DNA of 64,000 nt from Sarocladium kiliense (taxonomy: Eukaryota > Ascomycota > Sordariomycetes > Hypocreales > Sarocladiaceae), in NCBI GenBank assembly GCA_030734395.1, contig JAUZTG010000004.1:310001-374000 (forward strand), in the 5' to 3' direction. Each line of letters starts with the position of its first letter. The stretch's first letter is position 1. The translations under genes and the position numbers were made by a program. A model generated the notes under the pieces. That model was not told the DNA's origin. It made no database searches and saw only the letters and a list, made by a program, of their open reading frames with translations. Positions 54,799-64,000 of the stretch are shown piece by piece.

Positions 54799-56723
54799 GT
54801 GTGCCTCGGACTGAGAGGGACCCCTGCCCCTGTCACTTCCCATTCGCTGTCTCTCTCACTCTGCCGTTCTCACACTTGGCTGGCTGTGTCTGTTCGCTTG
54901 CTTGCTTGTTTTGCTGCTGGCTCTAAACTTGACAACACTCAACCCGGTCCTTTGGCTCCTCTCACTCTCTCTCCCACTCGCACTCACTGGCCAGTTGTCC
55001 TGCTCAACCCACTCTTAGCCTGTCCTCTTACACGCACACACCACACAGGCCCTTCACACCCCCCCTTCCACGGCGTCTTCGTAGCCCGAACAGCATCTTG
55101 TAACCTTTCCCAACGCCCCCTTGCCATCTTCTTGTACATACTGCTCTGTACCGGGCTCTCCAGCACATCGCTTCCCCCAGAGAAAGGAAATCCCAGAGTC
55201 GTAGCCAAGCCTCTCCTCGCACGCCTTGACTCTAGTCACAGCCCACTGATCTGTTCCCGGCAAAGCTCTTACCGGCGTCCCGAGTCTGAGCCCCAGTCAC
55301 TTACTGGTCTGATCCTCGAGGCGACGACTCCATCCGATGAGCCCATCATCCATGATCTGCCACTCACTACGCTCTGTTTTCTGTGGTTCTGCGACTCTCT
55401 TGCTTCTGGGTCTATCTACCCGTGTAATAGATCCTCTTGTGCCCTGTTGTTTGCGCCTATTCGTTTAGAATTCCCATACCCCAGCAACGCGGATGACAAG
55501 CTCGGTTTCCAATTCCTCTTGTGCTGAGCCTCCTTCGTAGTCCCTTCTTCCCTCTTACATGCAACAAAACCACTCCTCCCGCTCTCTTCCTCCAGCTCAC
55601 CTATACATATCCCTCTTATACCTCCGGGATCCCGGCGATTTGCCCCTCTTCTTGACTCTCTCTTCCTTTCTTTCCCTCCGCGCGCGATCCAACACCCCAT
55701 TCGGCCTTCGCCACACGCATCTGGACTTCTTTGCTTCCCACTCTACAGTCACTCCTTAACACCAGTCCCGCCTATAGCAGACCAACGCGCGCACACACAC
55801 TCCTTCGACAGCGCCCTCTTTTCGCTCATCACACTCTCTTGATCTCGTTATATCCTCCCTTTCCAGTCTTATAATCCAAAATACTGCGGGAGCTGGCTCT
55901 CTTACTTCCTCCCGGCCCCTCTCGCCCGCAACCCCGGCCATACCATCCTCGTCTTAATACCAGTATAACGCCAACACTTTGTCTGTCTCTTCTCCGCACC
56001 TCGCAGTGCCCGCATACGAATCTTCCTGCAAGGCACACGAAGTCCGGGGCGACTTTCCTGCACATCGTTGCTTCCCAACTATCGACGCTCCTTTTACATA
56101 ACCGCAAGCAGACAGACCGTTCCCGAATCACTCTAGCATCAAGCCAACAGTTTCCTTTCTTGTCGATATACCGCAAGGGAACGCTTGATTCTGCAAGTCT
56201 TGACGCACACCTCCGTCTCTCTACTTGAGACTTGCATCCCCTTCGGCCGCCTCTCCACGCCATTGCGCTGTCCTGCATCGCTTACGGGCATCACACGATC
56301 TTTTTCTTTCCACTCGCATACATTCCTGCACCAAGTTGGTTCGTTGGCGCTGGTCGATCGAACTACTAATAGGTAAGTGCATGTCTGCTTCCCCAGAGAC
56401 GATCGTGAGACGGACATCCAGCATCTTTCGTTCTGGCCTCAGTCTTCCTTACTTGTTCATCGATACCCAAAAAGCAAACAGAACAAAGACTGATCATAAT
56501 GTCTCGCAGCATCAGCTATTGCAGGGCATATCAGTGCCGACCACCGTCTCTGATAACTCCTGCTGTCTACGCTTGTAAGTCTGAGCTGATTCTTGCTTCT
56601 TCTCCAAGAGCGACCCGGCTCACCTGAAGACCAGACGTCGAAGACTGGAGATCCATTTCTCCTCCATCAGCATCTGAGCCCAAGACTCCTGAAGATTGCC
56701 CGGCTCTCGAATCAGCAATCAAA

Positions 56724-58686
56724 ATGAATGGGACCGAGCAGGTCAAGTTGGAAAGGACGGCGTCCTCGGACCCGGCCTGGACAACACCGACCTCCCAGCC
56801 GAGGCAACGTCCAAGTTCGACCCACGCTCCCAACAGCTTCTCCTACTACCTGGGCGATGACTGCTCCCCGGTTCCATCCTGGGATTTCAGTTCTCAGTCT
56901 CTACAGCAGACTCCCACCGACGCTGCTACCTCGTCGCGTCCTCAATCCATGCACCAGGACCTCTACAGGCCAGCAATAGACAACGGTTCGTCCAGGCCCT
57001 GTGAATCTGATGATAAGGAAACCCCTGGGGCTAAGAGAAGACGGACAGGATACTGGAACCAGAAGCCTTCTGAAGAGAACCTGGATTTCCATGGCTTGGA
57101 TCGCGAAGGACCCATTGGGCAGGCTTACACGACTGATGAAGTGATCCCAATCCTTGACCTATACCAGAGCATGTCTCATGAGGGAGAGCCGACGTACTAC
57201 GACCCAAAGCTTGATCCTCGACGAATGTCCGGCTCATCATTCACCATGTCCTCCTCTGACATGCCCTCCTACGACGACTTCTCAGCCGCTATGTCCGAGG
57301 CCCCATCCTTTGGCTCTGACTATCCACCAATGTCGAACCGCACCTCACTGATGTCCTCGACACATCTGTCACCAGTGGCCTCTCCACGCATGACCCCTCA
57401 GGGACGCTCGGAACTGGTCAGGACCCAGAGCCGTGGCAGGGGCGCCTCTCCTTCTCCCCGTCCCGGTGTCAGATCTGCACCCTACAGCGTCGAGAACTCA
57501 AGGGCTGCGAAGCGTTGGTCGACAGGATCTTACGGACCCCAGGTGAGGAGACAAGCACCCTACGTTTACAATGGCGGCCATGACTTCATGGCCTCGAGTC
57601 AAGGTAAGTTTTTTCCCCCTAACGATCAGAGTGAAGGCATCTCATTGACATTCTGAGCAGCCCAGCAGCCATACCTCATGGCAAGTGCGCCGGTCTATCA
57701 ACGCAACAGCATGCTGCTCCCGTCTCAGCTCCCGTCTCAAATGCCTCCTCAGCTCCCCTCCCACACCCTTCCGTCCAACGGCCGAATTCTTGAAAACCCT
57801 GCACCGCTGCTCTCCCACGGCCTCTTCCGCATGCTCCAAAGCAACGCGGACGCTCAGACTCTTCACGGCCACTACGCCGATCTCTCCGATCCCCCGGATC
57901 TATTCGCCTCTCTTCAAGAGGAGCAGATCCCTCCTCCACCGGAGGACATGGACCCTGAGGACCCGGACATGAAGCCCCACGAGCAAGAGTTGCGGTTTGA
58001 GGGTGATCTGTACACACCACGTTGGGTTCGTGGACATGGAAACAAGAGGGAGGGATGGTGTGGTATCTGCAAGCCAGGACGATGGCTCGTGTTGAAGAAC
58101 TCGGCCTTTTGGTATGACAAGTCATTCACCCATGGCATCAGCGCTGCAACAGGAAGCCCGTTCCAGGAGCCTCAGGATTCGAGACGCATGGATGGCAACC
58201 CAGATGTTTGGGAGGGGCTATGTGGGAGCTGCAATGAATGGATTGCCCTCGTGAGCAGCAAGAAGAAGGGCACGACTTGGTTCCGGCATGCGTACAAGGT
58301 ATGGTTTCCCACGACTCCTTACACGATTCCTTATACTAACTACATTCTCCCAGTGTCACTCTCACCCCAAGGTCAAAGACACACCCAAGCGCCGTCGTGA
58401 GAGCGGTCTCATTAAAGCTCCCACCGGCCCCTACGCACCCAACAAGCCCTCCAAACCCGAGCAACAACTTGCAACACCCCAGATGACACCTACAACATCC
58501 ATGGCAGCCCCTTGCTCAACGCCCACAACCTCCTCAATACGCATGCCTCCTCATACACATCTCACATCCCAACCTCGTCCACAGCATATGATCCAAACTT
58601 CCATCGTGCCTCCGCCACTTTTCTCAACGACGTTGGCATCGCCTCAGATCATGGAAGGAAACGGACCGTATCCTAACATGATCTGA
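56724..58686 (+). CDS. Rua1_C-domain transcription regulator
   Basis: Three exons, 56724-57603, 57661-58298 and 58354-58686, give 616 aa. Introns are 57 and 55 bp. The N-terminal 400 residues are disordered and Ser/Pro/Gln-rich, with one nuclear-signal-like AKRRRTGYW. Residues about 408-515 form the conserved domain: LYTPRWVRG, then EGWCGICKPGRWLVLKNSAF, YDKSFTHGISAATG, VWEGLCGSCNEWIAL and TTWFRHAYKCHSHPK. The Cys pairs (426/429, 481/484) and final Cys-His look zinc-binding. This is the Rua1 C-terminal domain, named for a regulator of glycolipid synthesis in Ustilago. Targets are unknown here. An upstream in-frame exon (56499-56574, starting MSRSISY) with a 141-bp intron would add 28 residues; which start is used is open. 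A very long leader lies upstream. Confidence 0.85.
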
Positions 58687-59460
58687 GATGGTGACGATGA
58701 CTTCTTGGTTGCGCTTATTCTTCTTCTTCAACACACAATTTTGGTCGAATGCGTTTTTGTCTCTCTGAATTGGACTCGAAACTTTTACCCTTCCTTGTAT
58801 ATACCCTTTACCTTGGAAAACGGAACTTTTTTGAGCGAAGAGAGAAGGAGAGAACGATATGCACGTGCTCACGAACACCCCCTTTCCTTACTTTGTCAAT
58901 CATTATACCTGTAGAGCCATGCTTGGTTCACGCTTATCTGTCTGTATCCACTTCACCACTCCCCCCCTTTTTTTGTCTTTCTCTTTTCCTTCTGTCACCA
59001 TGTCTACCTGCTGCGTTTTACTTTTGTTTCTGCTCTTGCTACTGGTTCCGTGTGCTGGACACATCGTCAGGGAAGACTTGGAAAGAAAAGTTTCCAGATC
59101 ACCCAACGATACCAAAGAAATGGAAAAGAACCCTCCTCTGAGGGGGCAATGGGAAACGAATCTCCTTGTGTGGAACCGTTCCTTGGGAATGGGAGGGAAA
59201 TTGGGAAGAGCGCGGCGCTGTCTTCTTTTCGGCTGGCTGGCTGCTTTGTTGGTGGGGGATTGGGACACTGATGAGATTCGATGAAACGTTTCTTAGCTTA
59301 GGTACTTTAGATTAGATATCAATGACTGAACTGGACTGGAATATGCTGTTCCTTCATGCTTGTACCTGCTTCTCCCGCCGTGATGGGCACGTACTGCGTA
59401 GATGTTGGCGCATAGTAATATTTATTACGATTTAAGCAAAGCACCATGGTCCATATAGGA
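58687..59460. other. 3' region of the Rua1_C gene, no gene
   Basis: T-rich and C-rich sequence following the stop, with only short open frames. It separates the regulator from the convergent pseudogene. Confidence 0.6.
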
Positions 59461-60461
59461 TCAGTTGGATATGTTCATCTCTTGACTTGCTTTTTTACTT
59501 TCATTTGACTTCATTTGACTTGTCTCGTCTTCCGTCTGACCTGACAGAACCTTGACGAGCGCCTCCTTAATCTTGTCACCAGCCTCCTTGGTGGTAGCTG
59601 AGCCACCCATATCCTTCGTCCGCAGGCCAGCATCGATAGCAGTTCGGACAGCAGCTTCCTTGGGGAGATTCAGGGCGTAGCGCAACATCATGGCAACGAT
59701 TCTTGATCATGATCATCGCCGCACTGTCGATCAGCTGGTGCTTAATCTTTAGATCTGGGAAGTCCTTCTCGAAAGTATCGTTCATGGCCTTCCTCCACAA
59801 TCGACTCGTCACTCGGACATTCGCCTTATCCAAAGACCGAACGCCAAGAAGTCAGCCAGTCTGACAACTCTCTTGATATTAGCCCGAGAGTAAGGCTCTC
59901 TATCCATGGCGTAGCCACGTCCTGTCACGGAAGTGTACACCACCAGTGAGCTCATAGACAATAACGAAGTGGGTGCCTTTGCAGACAGAGGCCTTGCTCA
60001 TGACGGACGGCACCTGTAACCCATTTGGGACCGCCGACGGCTCTGAGGAGGACGGCGTGGGTGGATTTATAGGCGGACAGGGTCTCGTCGGTGAGATGGT
60101 TGCCGTGCTTGTCGGTGGAGCACTGTGTAGTCCTTGTCAGTATGCTGAGGTGCCGGTGGGAGAGAGGTAGGAGAGGCTTACACCACCCATGAGGTGCTCT
60201 TGAAGGTTGAACTTGCCAGCACCAGAGCTGTGTTGCCCGATGGTCCTGAGGATCAAGAAGAGGTAGTTGTTGTCAATATGATATCAATCGAATGCAGGCC
60301 ACTCTGCTCGCTGTCAGTCCTGCCTTGATCGCGTCGCTCACAACCTGAAAGTCGCCAATATCAGTAAACCCTCTGCCCCTCGTGCCCCTCCGATACTCGG
60401 TGCTCACGAACCTTGGGACCGCAGTGGTCGCTTCCAAGGACGACAGTGTTATCTCAGCCAT
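59461..60461 (-). pseudogene. 3-isopropylmalate dehydrogenase (LEU2-type) pseudogene
   Basis: Blocks of isopropylmalate dehydrogenase lie in the right order on the minus strand but in different frames with gaps. They run TVVLGSDHCGPKV (about 60447-60409), GAGKFNLQEHLMGG (60224-60183), STDKHGNHLTDETL to AVGGPKW (about 60122-59990), YELTGGVHFRDRT (about 59950), GYAMDREPYSRANIKRVV (about 59920-59860), SLDKANVRVTSRLWRK and LIDSAAMIMIKN (about 59839-59702), and MLRYALNLPKE to the end (59691-59461). At least two frameshifts and three internal losses break it; the last removes the stretch after MIMIKN that carries the NLFGDI and PIHGSAPD-type active-site region. One intron survives (60181-60123, GTAAGC...CAG, 59 bp) at a sensible place. 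The enzyme acts in leucine synthesis. This copy cannot be functional; a working gene should lie elsewhere. Confidence 0.9.
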
Positions 60462-63371
60462 GGTGAAGGTCGTGTTTCAAGTATACACTTGACTGTGTAG
60501 AAGCACGGAGCAAGTTTCGTGAAGGAATTGGGGTTGTGCCCCGCATTATAAATGACGTCTCGGAGAAGTGAAGCTGTTTGTAGTGGTATTTTTAGGGAGG
60601 AGGGGACCCTGGAGAATGGGCTTCGGGGTTTTTAGTCGGTGGTGGCAGGGCAGATGGGCAGCCGGCATCGGCATGAAGGCCGGGTTGCAGAGTAGAATCC
60701 TCGGAAAAGGCAGGAAGAAAGCCGAGGATGGGTATTGCCATGCATTTACCGAGGAGAATAGAATAAAAGTAATAATAAAAAACAGCAGTCCTGAATTCAA
60801 GTTGTTACGATACAATGCGGGCTACATGCTTCCTATTGCCTCGTCACATCACTGGTGTCCCTCGGCGGGAGGGAGGCTCAAGAGGGGCGAATGAGTGAAC
60901 CAGGGTTACATAACCCTGGTCAGTCCGGTGCCTGGAGCTGGGCGCTTCACTGACTGTGGTCAAGGCGATAGAGGAACAACAGCTCCATGCCCCAATGCAA
61001 GGCAGCTCACCTCCATCGGCCAATATTGTCCCTCGCGTGCAGGGCCATGCATGGATTAGGAAGTCAGCAAACCTGCTTTGAGGTGGATTCTTAGCCTCCA
61101 ACTGCCCGCCTCAGCCTGGACGAGATCCCGAAATGGCCAGATACAGATACGGGCGACAAAACTAGGAGGAACAAGTGTCCGAGCAGAAAGAGGGGCCCAT
61201 GGGCAATCTGCAGATTGGCACATGTGCTGGAAATGGGAATTGTCGGATACTGGCACTGGAAAGGACTCAGAAGCAAGCCTCCATCAGGTTAAGTTGATAG
61301 CTTAAGGCCGATGATCCTGGCAGAGATGAATGGCGACCCACAAACTAGTCTGGGGTGTGATCGAGATCTGGGAAAAGGGTGCGTGAATCTGGAATGAGAA
61401 GCTGTTTGTGGAGAGGAAAGCTGTTCGGGAAGGTGCCTCGCTGACTGTGAAGACTATCGTGGTGACGATGATGATGCTGTCGTCGTTGCAGGTCGTGTGT
61501 CTGTTGGCCAGGTGAGGAGGCAAGCGAAATCGTGGAGGGAGGGAGGGAGGCTGACCTGCAGAGGCCTGGAGTTATGGGCGGCTGCTAAGGTGTCGCAGAT
61601 GCAGGTACAGGCCCCAGATCGGTTGGACGAGGGCAGTCCGAGACAGCGTCATACGACAGAGCGATGTGTCCTGACGGTGGCAATAGATGTTGCATCTTCC
61701 CCAGGATGTCCTTATTCCGAAAGAGGAGTCGAGAAGCCCTCTACGTGATATTCTGTTGGGGCCCGCTGGTGCTGCTGTGGTCTGGTCACATCATTTCCAG
61801 CACATCATGTCAGCCACGGCATCACCGGCGTAAAGGTACCGTATCGTGAATTGAGTTCAAGCTTATGCTCGACCATGTCCTCCCTCGCCCCATTGTGAAC
61901 TCTGATTCACCACATGCTCGCAGTCCCAACGGGGTCGAGCTGTACCTGAGCAAGTGGATGGCTGTGCCTGAATCCGTGCCCTGAGCCAGTCATGTCCAAG
62001 TCATGATCCTGGTTCCAGCTCAATGCATGCATCCATCCCGCTCTAGCAACCTTACCATCCATCCATCGATCCTACCCATCCCACCCTCCCAGCCACTGAC
62101 TGGGCTGGACTGGACCTAATCAACCCAATCCAATCCCATCGTCGGCTGTGTTGGGTCGAAGACGAATTGCCGAGTCCTCCTCGCCTGCGGGGCTCCTTGC
62201 GGGTGCATGCTCACCGTGATAATGAATCTTCCGGTGCTAAAGATCCAGCGAGCTCCAGGCAACACTTGCCGTCGCCCACCCAAGTAACGGAAACCAAATG
62301 CCTAATGCACAGGCCCATCCATCGTACTGCCTGCACCGAACCCTCAGCACACTGCACTATACTGTACAGTATTGCATTGCGCTGCACCGCTTCTGACACT
62401 CTCTCCACCGTTGCTCTGCTGACTGCAGCCTCCTCCGCTTCCGCTTCGATTCTGCCTTTGCGTTTGCCTTTCCTCCTTCTCTTCTGCTGCTGCATCTCGC
62501 CCTGCTTCTCTCTACAATCCTCCCTCACCTGAACACAGGTCGAGGCCATATTCCTTCCTCCCTCTATCGTCGACTCAGTCTCGGGTTTCTCTGCTCTCTT
62601 TCTCCCTCCCTCGGCCCTCTCCGACCCGCCAGCCACAGGATCACCCACCCTCCCTTGCTTTGCTTGCATTATTGCTTGCTACTCGCTAAGGCTCTGGAGC
62701 TGTGGTGTGCTGCTGCCCCTCACCTCCAATCGCAAGCACTCTCCGCTGCTGCTCTGTGTCGTTCGCCTCAGCTTTGATTCTCCTCGTCTCTCAGCCTCTC
62801 TCTCTCTATCTGTGCTTTATGCATATGATCCAGGTACGTGCTGACACAAACCAACCCTGAGTGACATGCCAGCCACTGTCTCTCCTCATCTCTTTTCCCC
62901 TCCCATTTGTTGCATTTTCCCTATCTCTGCGACTCTTATTGTTTTCCGGCGCTACCACCTTCGCTGTCTCCATCCCTTCACACAACCTGCAACCGAACAA
63001 CCGCTGACTCCATCCCTTCTTATCGACTCTCCAGATATCCTACTATTGCCCTCCTAATTTGCCTCTTCTGCCATCCCTTGTGCGAGTTTAGCTCCTGCAT
63101 TCGACAACATAATTCTTTCGACCCATTTACCTCCTCGAACCCCCGAATTTCTGCGACTCTTAATCAACTTTGTTCGTTGTTGCACCATCATCTCGATTGC
63201 CGCTGTGCTCCTCTCAGTTACGCCGCACGATACTACATTGACAAGAACCACCAACACCGCCTCCACAACAGCCATCAACACCATACCACACGGCATACTC
63301 CTTCAACAGAATAATCTTCTACCCCTGGAAATGCCCAATTGTGCGCTGCCTTCTCGCCTACCCGAGTTGCT
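60462..63371. other. Gene-poor stretch; likely long leader of the last gene
   Basis: 2.9 kb with no recognised gene. From about 62.16 kb the + strand becomes strongly pyrimidine-rich up to the ATG at 63372, as before the Rua1_C gene. A GTACGT donor at 62834 suggests a leader intron. Between 60.5 and 62.1 kb I see only short unsupported open frames and ATCC/CATCCATC-type microrepeats near 62.05 kb. Confidence 0.55.
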
Positions 63372-64000
63372 ATGAGTGGGGATCGACGCTCTTCCAGGTA
63401 TGCCAAACCTATCTAACCCTCAACCTTCGTCCTGCTCGCGAATGCAATGTCTCGGACCGCTTTTACTGACCATGCCCACTTTCTCTTCCATCCAGCAGCT
63501 TTGGAGATCCAAACGCTACACATCCGCACCCGCCGACACCCCAGCAGACCCCTGACGTTGCCGTTTTTCCCAGTCCCGTCTTTCAGACCCCCAGGCCCAA
63601 GCAGGGCTCCTTCAGCGAGTCGGGCGGCTGGACCCCGATCTTCGCCGAGGACTACTCGGTCTTCAACGCCACTCCCGGCAACCTCAGAGGCTCAAACGGT
63701 CCTTTCGTCGACTTCGTTCCCGTCACACCAGTCTCCGTCTCAACGGCGCACAAGCGCTTACTCTCCATAGAGAGCGTGGCTGCCGAGATTGCTTCGCATG
63801 CGACACAGTTCTCTCCCGATCCAAACGTACCGCTACCACCCCTCGATCCCTCTTGTCGAGTCCCCTCTACCCCTCGCTCTGCACTTTTACTAAACGACTC
63901 TCCTGCGGCACAGCAGCAACCTCTCTTCAGCCCTAAGACCCGATCCTCAAAGAAAGTCCGCCGCGGTACACTTACGAGCGAGCCACCTACCCAGACCGCC
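63372..64000 (+). CDS. N-terminal part of an unidentified disordered, regulator-like protein
   Basis: Exon 1 (63372-63397, MSGDRRSS) is spliced over about 98-101 bp (GTATGC donor, branch ACTGAC) to an exon starting at 63496 or 63499, which stays open to the window edge. The acceptor is a tandem CAGCAG, so both forms keep frame and differ by one Ser. About 176 residues are visible. They are Pro/Ser/Thr-rich with several TP and SP sites, a short ordered motif GGWTPIFAEDYSVFNATPG, and a basic SSKKVRRGT near the edge. The motif looks conserved in character but I cannot name the family. The disordered N-terminus and long pyrimidine-rich leader are typical of fungal transcription regulators; that is inference. 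The 3' part lies outside the window. Confidence 0.65.

Larger units (their letters stand above)
49268..56723. other. Long gene-poor stretch with strand-composition switch
   Basis: About 7.2-7.5 kb with no recognisable protein gene. From 49.3 to about 52.1 kb the + strand is purine-rich (many GGAG, GAAG runs). From about 52.3 to 56.5 kb it is pyrimidine-rich (CTCT, TCTTCC). Such pyrimidine-rich sequence is typical of long leaders of fungal regulatory genes, so the right part is probably the 5' region of the Rua1_C gene and the left part a divergent minus-strand transcript. An open frame of 463 codons (54136-55527) reads as low-complexity leader and has no domain. Candidate 5' splice donors are at 56373 and 56575. 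A 14-C run (52435-52448) and a TG microsatellite (about 54777-54798) are also present. Confidence 0.6.

Noticed and set aside
54136..55527. Open frame of 463 codons on the + strand
   Set aside because: It is pyrimidine-driven low complexity (Ser, Leu, Pro, Thr) without domains, and fits a long leader better than a protein.
59461..60461. A functional dehydrogenase with several extra introns
   Set aside because: Junctions between blocks lack GT...AG pairs, and catalytic segments are absent rather than interrupted, so it is a pseudogene.

Overview
The window looks like a chromosomal segment from a filamentous ascomycete (Pezizomycotina). The genes are compact and intron-rich. Introns are mostly 50-70 bp with GTAAGT-like donors and CTRAC-like branch sites. 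The families are typical of these fungi: Zn2Cys6 regulators, GLEYA adhesins, PAN/apple secreted proteins, a proteinase-K-type subtilase and a Rua1_C-domain protein. A Dothideomycete-like origin is a guess; nothing here names a species. Most coding genes had to be assembled by hand across introns. Every spliced model below keeps frame from start to stop, and its junctions use GT/GC...AG with a plausible branch site.

Layout. 0-5.6 kb: Mediator subunit MED10, an acidic repeat-bearing secreted protein and a small Cys/His/Tyr-rich secreted protein with a hidden third exon. 5.6-11 kb: a possible amine-catabolism group with an MFS carrier, a flavin amine oxidase ending in the peroxisomal signal SKL, and a Zn2Cys6 regulator. 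11.5-18.6 kb: three neighbouring secreted PAN-type genes carrying three, two and one copies of one module. One also has a GLEYA domain, and two share a Cys-Cys repeat. 19-29.5 kb: a Zn2Cys6 regulator, an APC amino-acid/GABA-type permease, an HMG-CoA lyase with a truncated crotonase-like tail, and a divergent Zn2Cys6 regulator. 30-49.3 kb: a CBM9-like secreted protein, a disordered protein, an MFS transporter, INO80 subunit Arp8, a zinc-cluster-less regulator, an SDR, a second GLEYA adhesin with a repetitive stalk, a secreted subtilase and a conserved Pro/Gln-rich protein.

49.3-64 kb is gene-poor. About 7.2 kb without a recognisable gene precedes a Rua1_C-domain regulator. The + strand there is purine-rich and then switches to pyrimidine-rich near 52.2 kb, as if two long leaders diverge. 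Next come a clear isopropylmalate dehydrogenase (LEU2-type) pseudogene with a surviving intron, another 2.9 kb of leader-like DNA, and the 5' part of a gene cut by the window edge.

The most unusual content is the PAN-module cluster with its micro-exons. After it come two GC-AG introns sharing one donor hexamer, the HMG-CoA lyase fusion stub and the LEU2-type pseudogene. No tRNA, rRNA, CRISPR array or intact transposon was recognised.
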